Positions 45,437-57,361 of a DNA stretch of 64,000 nt are shown piece after piece. Source of the DNA: Caprella mutica (Eukaryota > Arthropoda > Malacostraca > Amphipoda > Caprellidae); assembly GCA_947561585.1 (NCBI GenBank), contig CANNZV010003182.1, positions 1-64,000 on the forward strand, read 5' to 3'. The notes beneath the pieces were generated by a model, which worked only from the letters and a program-made list of their open reading frames with translations, was not told the DNA's origin and made no database searches. The translations under genes were made by a program, and so were the position numbers. Position 1 is the first letter of the stretch; every line of letters begins with the position of its first letter.

Positions 45437-48400
45437 CTACAAGCCAGCTTTCGCACACCGTATAATGATGTCACCAGTGAACTTCAAGATCTGTGAGAGA
45501 AAGTAAGATATTCTAAAGTTTAAAAAAGTGGGAAACCTCTGTGTAAATGTTCCCAAACATCAATTAAATTCTTGGGGGATATAATGGTAGATCTGTTTTC
45601 GCTTAATAAATGGTAACATCTTCTTCAAATTATAGTATATGACTAAAATTTCACTACTTGCATAGTCTATCTTAGCTACTCAGAGTTCTCAATTGTCCGT
45701 GGACGAAATGTCCATGCACGCTTCAGGATAGAGCCTCTGGGACTAAATTACAATCCACTATCCAAATTACAATAGTTAGGGACCCTAGGGACACCACCAT
45801 TTTCTCTTCAATTCACTACAGAAAGGTTCAGGATAAAGCTTCTGGGACTATATTTCTTACATTGAAATCTTTGACTTGAGTGCTCTGAGTCTGAATCATC
45901 TTCTTCATGTGAGCTGTTGATGCATAACCAATTAACATCTGCTTCAGTTTTCCGGTATCTACTTCTGTTTTCTTTTTGTTCAGCTGATCAAAATAAAAGA
46001 AAACTTAATTTATAATGAAGGTATATTTTAAAAGCAATCAATGAGAGAGTATTTAAACAACTGGGCTCACCACTCCAAATTTCTCCGCAATACAAAAGTT
46101 TTTATCTTTGAGTGAAATCTCTGCAGAAAAGAAAGAAATTGTGAAAAGTTTATAGTTTATTTTTGACTATACTCAACAACTTTTCATGTGACCAGATGAA
46201 AATTACTGTTAAATTTTATATCCCTATGTTGATTTAATCATTTAAACTAGTTTTTCATCCAATAAAACAATATTTACAAATGCACACTAAATATTATTCG
46301 TTTGAGTATTACTTTTCTAGAAACATTGTAACAGGAGTGAACCGACTGGAGTGAACCTTTTTATACAACACTACACCTTTAATTGATTGCATTAAACCTA
46401 TAATTGATTGCATTAAACCTTTAATTGATTGCATTAAACCTTTAAATGTTTCAATCCTATTATTTAATTTTTACTTACTCGGATCACTGTATTTGCATTT
46501 TTGCCGATGTTCAAACAAGTGTTTGGAATATTTTGGCATAGCGTCCATACAATTCGCACCGTATTTTTCAAAGTTATTCATACCTGGAAATAAAAAAGTA
46601 ATAACCATAAGTTGAGAATACACACAGTATAGTTCTTATGTTGAGGCCACAGTACATAAATTATAATAGAGACAATATTAGCAATTAATGTATGAGACGT
46701 CCTCATTTAGCTGTTCTAGGAAAATTCAACTGAGGAAAGTTCCACAGAGGAATATTCAACCGAGGAAAATTCCACTGCGGAAAGTTCCACTGGGAAAATT
46801 CCACTGAAGAAAATTCCACTGAGCTTAAGTAAGTTTATAAATTGTACTTCTTGTTTTCTTATTCAATACAGTAGAAATTTTCATATTCTATAAGCTTTTT
46901 GTGACATTCATTACACTGTTTCTTTTTAAGTGGTTTAATAAAATGTAAGTGAATCTGTTTATATAAATTTTCTTGGTGTACATTTTCTTTGTGCAACACC
47001 TAAGGAAAATGCATTGTTAAACTACTTCTACTTGAGATCAAGATAATTCTACTTAAAAAAAAAACTATTAAATAAATTCGTTTTAGCCTCTTGTTACGCA
47101 TATCTCATTATATAGTTAAGTTTATATTGAATGCAAGTTTGAGTTTTAAGTATTGTCAAATAAAAATATGTGTTATACGAGACGATAGTTTGTAAAAAAA
47201 TGACAATGAGCACAAAGAGAACAATCAAATCTTTAAACTTACAAAGTTTAAATCCACAACCAAACTAAATAATGTATCGTTACAACGAACGCTGATCGTT
47301 ACAACGAACGCTTTACCTGTACATTGAACAGAGATAAATTATTATTTGAATGAAGTAAACGTTTCCTTGCAATCAACTTACTGGAACCGAATCACCTTCT
47401 TAGCTAAAATAATTTATCAAAATATATTTTGGACTGCCATTTGGACAGAACAGTATTGTGTAAGAAAAACATATATGCAATTTATTTTGCCAGTGAAATG
47501 CTAAGGAAAGTTCCTGGTTGATTTTTAAATATTGGATTTTGTTTAGTGGAATAATTCCTCAGTGGAATTTTCCCAATGGAACTTTCCTCAGTGGAATTTT
47601 CCTCATTGGAATATTCCTCAGTGGAACTTTCCGCAGTGGAATTTTCCCAATGGAACTTTCCGCAGTGGAATTTTCCTCAGTGGAATTTTCCTCAGTGGAA
47701 TTTTCCACGCCCCCATTTAGCAACCAGGTCATTATTTAGAGACTCGGTATTTCCTTAACTCAATAGATCTAACACTTGCTCGAAAAGAGGGAAAAGTATT
47801 TTGTGCTGGAATCAAACAGAAGAAAATCAATTCCCGCTTCACCAAATAGCGGACGATCTTTAAACGGACACTCCTTACGAAGAACAAAAATGGTCAGATC
47901 TACCGGACAATTTCTTCTTTTTATTAGACTATTCTTTAATTATTTATACCCAACAGAAAATAAGAATCAGGAGATTACCCTAGTAACCTAGGGACTGGTC
48001 CAGGCGCACCAGTCCTCATGAAAATATAATAATAATTTTACTTTTAAACCAATTTGGAAGCTTTCTTTTCAGGACTTTTACTTTTCAACATAAATACATA
48101 CGATTATACAAAAAAGAAGGTGATAGATGGCAGGATAATAATATTATGAGCATTTATTCAAATATACAGAGTGTCTCGAAAAAAAACGGAACAAAACTTT
48201 AAGTTAGTATATTTCGAAAACTATTAAAAGTACATGTATCATCCTGATATTTTTCTCATTGTAAAATCCTTATCCATCAACAATTAAGTTTTCATTAAGT
48301 TTTATTCATTCTTTTGAATGTTATAAGGATTTTATTGATGGGTAGTGAAAATGGCTTTTGTACAAATAGTTAGAAAACCTAAGAAATATTTGTTTCTTAT

Positions 48401-49491
48401 CTTTGCTTTTTAATTTAATTTTAAATGGATAATAATTATTTGGCGTTTACCAATGGATGTGTAATTATCAAATAATGGTTTTTATGAAGAGAAAATATCG
48501 AAAAGTTAATTTGTTAAGATTTTATAACAGTTTTAGTGAGGACTGGCGCGCACGGACCAGTCCCTAGGTGACTGAGCAAACTTTTAATGGCTTGGTTACT
48601 AGGGTTAGGTAATTCACTTTTATATTGTGTTCAGTTTAATTAACGATTATTAATTATGCTATAAATATTAGTTTGCATGTAGGTAAATACATATATATCC
48701 ATAATGTGAGTTATATTTAAGTAAGTTGCATAAATATTATAAGATTTCCATTAAAATTTTCATTTGATAATAATCTGTGGTTGTTTGCCTTCATTAGCGT
48801 TTTTTAGAAATGATGTTAAAGAAATATTGCAAAATTTAAACCCCAACTGAAGTAAACCCTCAGTCGCACAATAGCGTCCATTGATAGGCATAGCGAACAC
48901 ATGCACTGTCCGTTGTATTTTCATTACCTACATCTATTTATATATATCTTGGTAAGTACAAGTATTCTTTAATTAGTCTGAAAAAGTCTTTTATCTATAA
49001 AAAAAATTATCAGTCTAATAAAGACTTTCAACAGTGTACAGTGAAACTCCTGAGTTATGAAGTGTTGGTTCCTTCGTAACTCAGAATCTCTTCAATCTTC
49101 ATATCTTAGAAGCGCGAATTGTTTTCTAGGATTAAAATCTTGTAGAAATCCATGGTTTCTCAGGAATAACTAGGACAAATTTCTTGACGTATATAGTTTT
49201 CTATAATTTGAACAGGGAAAATACTTCATAAATCAGGTGCATTTCATATCTCAGATCCTTCATTACTCGAGTGCTTCATAATGCTGAACTTCATAACTCA
49301 GGAGTTATAATGAATTTTGAATTATACAACATCTGAGGCAAAGAGTTGGGACGGAAGTGACGTCATGGAGTAGTTAAATACATTCATTACGGTAACTTAC
49401 CCCATTGTTGATTTTTAATAATTCGAGTCTCTCTTTCTCCATCGTGGGCTGACACCATCACCACGAAGGCAAGAATCAGAAGTACCTTCAT
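45437..49491 (-). CDS. Secreted odorant-binding-protein-like protein, gene A, 5 exons
   Basis: Exons (- strand) 49491-49401, 46583-46479, 46120-46071, 45983-45861 and 45490-45437, all GT-AG, give 140 aa. MKVLLILAFVVMVSA is a clear signal peptide, so the product is exported. The mature protein has four cysteines (positions 42, 60, 75, 135) and FCIAEKFGVLNKKKTEVDTE, which resembles the cysteine plus 'FGVL(N/D)' helix region of insect odorant-binding proteins (small ligand carriers in haemolymph, saliva or sensillar lymph). A classical member has six cysteines, so this could be a reduced-cysteine form or another secreted helical family. An in-frame ATG 36 nt upstream (MKVTVRTPSLG) would spoil the signal peptide; the 49491 start is preferred. 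Gene B (54752) is a 94% identical, divergently oriented twin. Intron 1 contains element C. Confidence 0.8.
45720..45850. repeat. Dispersed repeat copies in OBP-like gene A intron 4
   Basis: CAGGATAGAGCCTCTGGGAC and the partner TTCAGGATAAAGCTTCTGGG form two tandem copies here; gene B has one (56885-56960). The repeat thus predates the gene duplication and was partly doubled in gene A. Confidence 0.55.
46712..47713. mobile_element. Element C with inverted 15-bp tandem ends and 8-bp duplication
   Basis: Left: seven units of GGAAAATTCCACTGA type (46719-46822). Right: eleven inverse units of TCAGTGGAATTTTCC type (about 47545-47706). CATTTAGC is exactly duplicated at 46704-46711 and 47714-47721. 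The outer ends are TGTTCTAGG and (inverse) GGGGCGTGG. 1002 bp in all; the 720-bp interior is AT-rich and without a convincing ORF. It lies in intron 1 of OBP-like gene A. Confidence 0.82.
47977..48605. mobile_element. MITE with ACCCTAGTAACC ends
   Basis: ACCCTAGTAACC (47977-47988) is inverted as GGTTACTAGGGT (48594-48605). Sub-terminal GGGACTGGTCC and GGACCAGTCCC pair as well, each next to a second ACTGG/CCAGT palindrome. 629 bp in intron 1 of OBP-like gene A. TTA may be the target duplication. Confidence 0.65.
49037..49312. mobile_element. MITE family 3 copy
   Basis: TACAGTGAAACTCCTGAGTT at the left is inverted at the right (AACTTCATAACTCAGGAGTT). Inner words TAGGATTAAAATCTTG and CTCCATAG-like text match 3908-4166. 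It lies in intron 1 of gene A, near the exon 1 donor. Confidence 0.6.
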
Positions 49492-49636
49492 ACCTAAGGA
49501 AGGTGTACGGACAGTTACCTTCATACCTAAGGTAGGTGTAGGAACAGTTCTCAACAAATACACTTTTGCTACAAAAGACCTGTGACCAGTTAATATCTTT
49601 TGCGTGCTATGGTGGAGGTGGTTATTCAGATCTGCT

Positions 49637-49643
49637 TTTTATA
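49637..49643 (-). promoter_or_regulatory. TATA box, OBP-like gene A
   Basis: TATAAAA on the - strand, followed by AGCAGATCTGAATAACCACC; the same block precedes gene B at 54608. It is 146 bp ahead of the ATG. Conservation of this block between the twins argues for a shared core promoter. Confidence 0.6.
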
Positions 49644-50062
49644 GCGATAATCGTGTAAATATTGTCCCAAAAGCTCAAATTTAATACCAAGAATTGAAGT
49701 ATGATAAATCTGAACAAATGTTTGCTTTAAATGTCATCAACATAGGTTATGGTTCTCTTCCTTCATAAACTTTACTATACTAGGTATGTTTGCATGATAA
49801 ATTCATATCGTCATTTTTCACTAATATTGCAACAAGTGTAACAGTATGTATTTACTAATAAATCAAGCCTGATATATCATCGTAATATTAACATACAAAT
49901 AAGTGGAGCGTATCCACATGGATCAATCCTGTAGAGTACAGTTAGTTTTATTTAATAAATTATTTTCTGATCTTTAGATATATTATACCTTCACTAATTT
50001 CTAGAGAAATATTTTGGTTAACCTTTTGAGCTAAAATCATTGAGCTGACACGCTGCAAAATC

Positions 50063-51494
50063 CACACACAGAGAACGGTTTGGTTGATACAACCAAAAAA
50101 AGTAGGTTTTTGGTTATATCAACAAAATAAATTTGTCAGCTATGAGCCATCAAAATAGTTTTGTTACAGTAAATATTTTTTTTGTTAAGTTTTTTTTTTT
50201 GTTATAGCTACACTTAAAGTTTTAAGGTAATAGTAACTAGAGCTCATTATTTATAGTAACATTACAATACTGCTACTTCAAAAAATGTATTTTGTTATGT
50301 CAACAAAAACTATATTTAAAGCAACACAAATAATTTTTTGTAGCAACGCAATCATCTTGTTATGTTAACTGAAACCGTTTGGTTTAAAAAAAAGATTATG
50401 CTGTTTTAATTGCCATTTCTTATTTTATAGCATATAGTGTAAATGTACGTTTGGATGTATATCAATTAGTTTTATGATTCATGTTGTTATATACAAATTG
50501 AATGGAAATAAATGGAGACAGAAATGAAGTGGTGTGCCCGGGACACGAACTCACGATCTGTAGTGTTCAGTCTGCGACTCTATCCTTTCAGCCATTCTGG
50601 ACATTGTAGAAGTAGGATTGGAATGAACTATAACCAATATAAAATATGCGGGCCTTTTAAAGTTATTATAAATAAATATCAGTTAGTATTTTCTTTTCTT
50701 TTTTATTAAGTTAATAGAATATTTCAATAGAATATTTGTATTATAGCTATCTATTAATATTTATCAACACCCACCTACCTAGCTAGTTACGTACTAGCTA
50801 TTGATTAATACTCTTTATCAATACCTACCTAGTTACCTACTAGTGTTTATCAATACTTATCTAGTTATGATACGTAAATAAGGCTTTAGAATGAACTTGC
50901 TGCAATATGTATATATTTTTTACCATTATGATTTAAACCACGACTCAATGTATTACTTTTTTCCGCGTAACATGTATAAATTTATATATATTGATTTTGT
51001 ACGAACTTAAAATTTATAGGTAGCCAAAAAAAGAAATGGAAAACAATTATTATTACAGGCAATATAATATTGTTGATATTAAAAAATATCTCAACAAAAA
51101 TATAATATTATTGTAGAAAAGTTATTATTTATAAAGGCAAAGGCATTATGTTAACCAACATTGTTACATTTTAACTAAATATTTCCAAGTTATTACTACA
51201 AAAACATTTTGTTGTAAATAAAGAAAAACATCGAACAATATTAAATTGCTATCATAGATATATTTAAGTTAATATAAACAAAACTTTTTTAGTAACCTTA
51301 ACAATTTTCCATTACAAAAATTGTTCAGTTAACAAAAAAAAAAAATTTGTTTTAGTCAAAAAATCTTTGAACAATATCTTATTGCTGATTTAACTCAATT
51401 GATGGTTAATATAGCAAATCTTTCTCATTATCTTAACCAAATGTTATCGACAAAATACGTTTTGTAAATATAACAAATCCGTTCTCTGTGTGTA
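50063..51494. mobile_element. Element with CACACACAGAGAACGG ends, 1.4 kb
   Basis: ACACACAGAGAACGG at the left and CCGTTCTCTGTGTGT at the right are inverted. The interior is dominated by degenerate, dispersed variants of TTTTGTTA and AACAAAA words on both strands, as if built from an old tandem array. A tRNA-like sequence is nested in it. No transposase. Confidence 0.6.
50531..50602 (-). repeat. tRNA-like (SINE-type) relic
   Basis: On the - strand TGGCTGAAAGGATAGAGTC resembles an A box and GAGTTCGTGTCCCGGG a B box, about 35 nt apart. The arms do not fold into a convincing cloverleaf, so I read it as a tRNA-derived SINE fragment, not a working tRNA. Confidence 0.4.
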
Positions 51495-52680
51495 GGTACC
51501 AATTTACCATGGGTGCAATGATATATTCATCAGCTTTGTAGGTTCTTCATGAAATTGTTTGAGTTTCAAACCAACACGATGATTTATTTGAATTTACAAA
51601 GAAAGTCCATTATAATATGAAACTACAGAAGAATGAATATAAAATTAATACAATTCCGTGAAGTGAAATTGCATCAATGTGTACATATATATGTTGGCCT
51701 GAATATTTTGAAAAAATATTGTAGAATGGACCAGAATATACTTTCAGTAGTTAGTTCTCATTAAAGTTTAGCCTAAGCAATGGATTACGTGAGGGGGGAT
51801 GTAATTAAACTACATTGAGATCTGCAATAAATGCACCATTTGCAACATTCATATTTTTAATTAATGAATTCTGATACGTACAAAATTGATATATCTTTAA
51901 ATATTATGCAAAATATTCTAAACCTTTACCATAATATTTTATAAACTATATCTACCTAGATGATATTTAAAACAAGGGTGAACATTCTTTTTCTTTTACT
52001 TAAAATTAACAGGTTTTGCATAGCGTATTGTGTATAAAAATCTTTGACAACATTTAGAAATTAATATAGGCTTTCAAATTGCCATAGACCGCACAGCAAA
52101 ACATTATACCGCATTGGTTCAAACAATAAAACAATTGGACCTACAAAATTTCGTTTGAACATTTCAATGTAAAAGTTTTTAAATGGTTATATACAGGGGT
52201 TTAACATAATTGAAAATATCTTCCAAATCATACGTCTGAAATTAGAGTAGGTATGTCAAATAAAAAGATTATTGAAATGTGGAAATGTTAAATTCGTGTT
52301 TCTATTTTTCTTGTTCAACTTAAAAAACACTTTCTAGCCAGGGAAGAAACTTGGTTAATTCCTCTATTATTGTAGTAAAAATACAGAAAATTTAAATGAT
52401 ATTATTAATAATTATTTTGTTTTTATTAATATAAATTCATGTATATCTTTGTATTTGTACTACACATTGAATTGATATCTAAGTTATTAAGAAATTTCAT
52501 AGACACTTAAAAATGGAGCCACACAGCTGCACTTTTTGTGAAGATAGAATCTTTTGTAAGGAAATAGAAAACGAGGCGCAGATTTGTTCATCTCTTCAAA
52601 ATCGTGGATTTTATGTTTATTCCAATGTTTATGTTTTTACCATAGAGTTATGATAAACTACTCTAGAGAGAGGAAGTGTT
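51495..52680. other. Intergenic, no gene seen
   Basis: AT-rich; contains one more copy of the GGTGAACATTCTTTTTC word at about 51977. Nothing else is supported. Confidence 0.4.
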
Positions 52681-52849
52681 GCAGCGACTGCAGGACGCTA
52701 AGAAAGACGGTGTAAAACCTTATTTTTTTTAGTTACATCATTTCTCCATTAAATTTTGTTTCAATTATATCATTTATCCATTAAACTGACGCTAGATTGC
52801 CAGTCACGTGACTCAAAAATAAGGATTTTAGCGTCCCGCAAGACGCGAC
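52681..52849. mobile_element. Short MITE with CAGGACGCTAA-type ends
   Basis: CGACTGCAGGACGCTAA at the left and TTAGCGTCCCGCAAGACGC at the right are imperfect inverted repeats; inner AACCTTATTTTT and AAAAATAAGGAT pair too. Confidence 0.45.
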
Positions 52850-53334
52850 ATTCTTTTGGCCAGCGACTCACCACTTGGTTTTTATATTATTTAAAGGATT
52901 ATTAAATGGGTACCATTTATTTAATTTCTATTTTAATCTGTTTTTATATAATTCTTTGTATCTGTGCTACACATTGTAATAAATAATAGTTATTATACCC
53001 CCATTTCTAGATTACTGTAAAATTGCATAATATAGGAATTCATCATTTCAAGTGTTTTTTTTTTAATATAGTTTTTTGGGATATTCTCTTTAAAATTTAA
53101 CAATACACATAACAAGTAGTTATGCAATGGCGCATATCTGCATTTCCATGAAAGCCATATGAGTTCTGCTCTATATTGGATGTTTTCAGTGAATTTAAAT
53201 CACTCTTAACAGATTAATATGGCGATTTAATATGGTTTAAAAATCAATCTTAGATTGAACTACTGTAACGTTAGGTTTTTTCAGAAATCTCTAAATTTCA
53301 TCAGATCTTTTAAGTAATCCGCTCCACTTTTTTG

Positions 53335-54354
53335 TGATGGCCGGTCAATTGATCCCCGGTCAAAAGATCCCCGGTCATTAGATCCCCGGTCATTTGATTC
53401 CCAGTCATATTTTTTGTTCGTTTATATATTTAGCATACAATAAAATATAACGATCTTTATTTCTATATAAAAATTGGCATCAACTATTTAAATAATAAAT
53501 AGAATTTGTGAAACAGTTTGAGATCTACAATTTATATTTAAAATGAAAAAATAACATAATTCAAACAGCTATAGAACTTACTATCGCAACAAATTAATTA
53601 TTTTTATATACAAATAATTTACATTTACAACTAGAGAGAAAACATATTACAGGTGATATAGGAAATATTTACCAGCTATTGATTGGTTCATTCACAAGCT
53701 AAGTGAATATACCTAACTTTCAATTAAGCTGTTTTCGCCGTAACTATTAGAAATATTATGATCATGCAGGTGGAATAGATTGAAAATCATTTTATGGTAA
53801 AAAGTATACTTAAATTATTTTACAATAAAATTATTTTTAATCTATTCCACCTGCGCATGATGATAATAATTGCACTAGTTGCTGCAAAATGCTTAATTGA
53901 AAGCTGCCGATAAAATTGTCAAAAGTTACTCCTAAAATAGTTTCTATTCCAGGACAAATAATTACGAGAGATGCTCCTGATTTATTTGATTAGTCATATG
54001 TGCTAGTTATAATAAGTGTGGGGTATGCCTGTACATTTGATTTCACCATTGAATATTTTTTGTTGCCGGAATGTATATTTGAAAGCATATATTGTTACTT
54101 AATTGAATAAAAAAAATTCTTGTTAAATGTTTTTACCCTTATTAGTTATTACTTATAGTTTCTTTAAAATACTTCATCGACTGAAAGGTGCACATTTCTA
54201 TCATATGTTAAATAATTAACATATTCACATATAATATATGAATAGTAGGTGTATAAACAAAAAATATGACTATGAATCAAATGACCGGGGATCAAATGGT
54301 ATGGGGATCATATGACCGAGGATCTTTTGACCGGGGATCAATTGACCTAGACCC
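53335..54354. mobile_element. Element D with inverted 15-bp tandem ends
   Basis: Left: four exact 15-bp units (53343-53402) of GGTCAATTGATCCCC type. Right: five inverse units of GGGGATCAATTGACC type (54272-54347), one with an extra base. The flanks CTTTTTTG and CTTTTTG could be an 8-bp duplication changed by a T-run slip. Outer ends are TGATGGCCGG and (inverse) GGGTCTAGG. The interior has a second long hairpin (CAGGTGGAATAGATT at 53768 with AATCTATTCCACCTG at 53839). No ORF. Confidence 0.78.
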
Positions 54355-54607
54355 CTTTTTGTATACATTACGATGAAATAATAGGTTTGATTTATTGGTA
54401 AATACATACTGTCACACTTGTTGCAATGTTAGTAACGAATCACAGTTCGATTTTATGATGCAAATAGGCCTAGTAAATAATATTTGTGAGACACGAGAAC
54501 AATAGCCTTTGTTGACGACATGAAAATAAACATTTGATCAAATTTATCATACCTCAAGACTTGTTGATAAATCTTGACTTTTGGGACAATATTTACACAA
54601 TTATTGC

Positions 54608-54614
54608 TATAAAA
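54608..54614 (+). promoter_or_regulatory. TATA box, OBP-like gene B
   Basis: TATAAAA followed by AGCAGATCTGAATAACCACC, as at gene A. Upstream TTTTGGGACAATATTTACAC is also shared, so at least 200 bp of promoter was duplicated with the gene. Confidence 0.6.
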
Positions 54615-54751
54615 AGCAGATCTGAATAACCACCTTTCATCATAGCACGCAGAAGATATTACTACTCACAGGTATTTTGTAGCAAAGGTGTATTTTTAGA
54701 TACCCAACACCTACCTTAAGTATGGCAACTGTCCCTACACCTTCCTTAGGT

Positions 54752-57361
54752 ATGAAGGTACTTCTGATTCTTGCCTTCGTGGTGATGGTGTCATCCTACG
54801 ATGGAGAAGGAGAGACGCGAGTTATTAAAGATTCACAATGGGGTAAGTTAGCGTCATGAATTTATTTAACATTAAAAATTTGCTTTAAAATTATTTTGTG
54901 TTAACTTTTTATTTTTTTTAAATTAAATATTATTATATTTTTGATGCTAAATGTCAGAAGTTTTTATTTGTATTTATATATATTTGAGGTGGAATGATGA
55001 CGATTCTCAAAAAAAATAATCTCATGTTCTCTTTTATTATATACTTAAACGTTTGGGAAGCCTATGGGGATATTTTAATCTTGATGGCTCTTGGGCGAGC
55101 AGGAAGGAGTTGCTCAGAAAATCTCCTGACGATCAATAGACATCTTTCGATGTGAAAGCTTGGAAACTAGAATACCTTCGATGTTGAGTTTAAATAATCA
55201 TCTTGATAATTAATTAGCTATTTTTATATCAATTATTAAGCTTATTCAAAATCGTTAAAATAGGTTTAGCAGATAATCTTTTTCTCTCTCTAAATGGATC
55301 AACCGATCAGTGTTTCATCATAAAAAATTTAAAAAATTAAATTAAATTTGTAAATTATTGGTTGATAGAAAAATTATATTCTTAAAACTTGAAAATCAAA
55401 ATACGTTTCTAAATTTAAAAAAAGGAAGTCCACTATAATGATTTAAAAAATACACTATTGAACTACATTATTATGGGATTTGTTTATGATTATACTGACA
55501 AAAGAATTTTTTAGACTGCTTAAAGACTTTTTTAGACAGATAAAAGAAACTTTTTTAGACTGTTAAAAGACTTTCAGACTGATAAAAGACTTTCAGACTG
55601 ATAAAAGACTTTCGGACTGATAAAAGACTTTTTTTAGCCAGATAAAATATTTTCAGACTGATAAAAAGATTTCAGACAGTTGAAAGACTTTTTTAGACTG
55701 ATAATTTTTTTATTGTGATAGAAGACTCTTTGTACCTACCAATATATATTAATAGATATAAGTAATTAAAATTCATATATATAATTGGAGAAGCTGAAAT
55801 TAAAATTATTCCGTTCAAACATCCCAAGAAGGGAAAAACATTCTTGAGCAACTATTAGTTTTTTCCCCATTAATAACAAGTGTTCGATCTAATGAGTTAA
55901 CAAAATACTAATCCCATGAATAATGTCCTGATGAGTGAATGAAGACATCACATGCAATATCGACCAATTCTGTTACTGATATTGTCTCTATATGGTTCAC
56001 CGACAATTGGACCCAAGAAAGTTTTGGTCCCACGACGATTGAGCCCAAAAAAAATTGGGGCAGCAGACACAATAAAGAAAGAAGTGTTACTTTGTTATTA
56101 CGAGGATTGTGACAATATTATACTGCAGCCTTAACATAAGAACTATACTTTGTGTATTCTCAACTTATGTTTATTACTTTTTCTATTTCCAGGTATGAAT
56201 AACTTTGAAAAGTACGGTGCGAATTGTATGGACGCTATGCCAAAATATTCCAAAAACTTGTTTGAACATCGGCAAAAATGCAAATACAGTGATCCGAGTA
56301 AGTAAAATTTAAACAATAGAATTGAAGACTTTATTATTATTCACGTCAGTTTAAAGGTTAACAACAGTCCTTTAAAGTTTCACTACAGTTATGGAAAGTC
56401 CTATAACCTCTAGTCATTTCTAGCAGGGTTTAAATAATTTAAACTAGTTTAAATTATTTAATCGATACACAAATATAATTCAACGGTAATTTGATTCGAG
56501 GTAACTCATATGGAAAGAAATTAACCATATATTTTAATTAATAGAAATGAATGTGATAATCGGGTTGACTGGACATTTAAACTTCTCACAATTTCTTTCT
56601 TTTCTGCAGAGATTTCACTCAGAGATAAAAACTTTTGTATTGCGGAGAAATTTGGAGTGGTGAGCCCTGTTGTTTAAATACTCTCTCATTGATTGCTTTT
56701 AAAATATACCTTCATTATTAATTAAGTTTTCTTTTATTTTGATCAGCTGAACAAAAAGAAAACAGAAGTAGATACCGAAAAACTGAAGCAGATGTTAATA
56801 GGTTATGCATCAACAGCTCACATGAAGAAGATGATTCACACTCAGAGCACTCAAGTCAAAGATTTCAATGTAAGAAATTTAGTCCCAGAGGCTCTATCCT
56901 GAACCTTTCTGTAGTGAATTGAAGAGAAAATGGCGGTGTCCCTAGGGTCCCTAACTATTGTAATTTGGATAGTGGATTGTAATTTTCATTTATACCATGT
57001 CTATCATTTTTTTAACTATTTTTTTTTATTTAACTATTAGGTCTTAGACTTTTGTGTTGGATAGGTTCTTAGATTTATTTCACCTCTCCATTTTCCTCTT
57101 CAACTCGTAAGTATAGTCACCGGTACTTGTGTTCTTGATGCAAGTAGTGAAATTCTAGTTATGTACCTAATTTTACGAGATGTTACCGTTTATTTTGCGA
57201 AAACAGATTTGATATTATTTTCAACAAGAATTTAATTGATGTTCGGAAACTCTTACATTCATGTTTTCCATTTTATTAACTTTAAAATATCTTATTTTCC
57301 CCCTCAGATCTTGAAGTTCACTGGTGACATCATTATACGGTGTGCGAAAGCTGGCTTGTAG
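54752..57361 (+). CDS. Secreted odorant-binding-protein-like protein, gene B, 5 exons
   Basis: Exons 54752-54842, 56193-56297, 56610-56659, 56747-56869 and 57308-57361 have the same lengths and phases as gene A and give 140 aa. The signal peptide MKVLLILAFVVMVSS and cysteines 42, 60, 75 and 135 are kept. About nine residues differ from gene A: 15, 16, 20, 24, 27 and 28 around the mature N-terminus, and 52, 70 and 113. Six of nine thus cluster in 14 residues. Intron sequences also align (for example the CAGGATAGAGCCTC repeat in intron 4), so the duplication is recent. An in-frame upstream ATG at 54722 would add ten residues before the signal peptide; the inner start is more likely. Role as in gene A: a secreted carrier-type protein, tentative. 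Confidence 0.8.
55500..55720. repeat. 19-bp degenerate tandem repeat in gene B intron 1
   Basis: Variants of CAGACTGATAAAAGACTTT repeat about ten times with T-run length changes. Gene A intron 1 does not have it, so it arose after the duplication. Confidence 0.8.

Noticed and set aside
47518..47758. Frames of 60-73 codons rich in SVEFSSVEFS
   Set aside because: They are translations of the right-hand 15-bp array of element C.
50531..50602. A functional tRNA gene on the - strand
   Set aside because: A- and B-box-like strings are present but the acceptor and anticodon arms do not pair well, and it is nested in a transposon.
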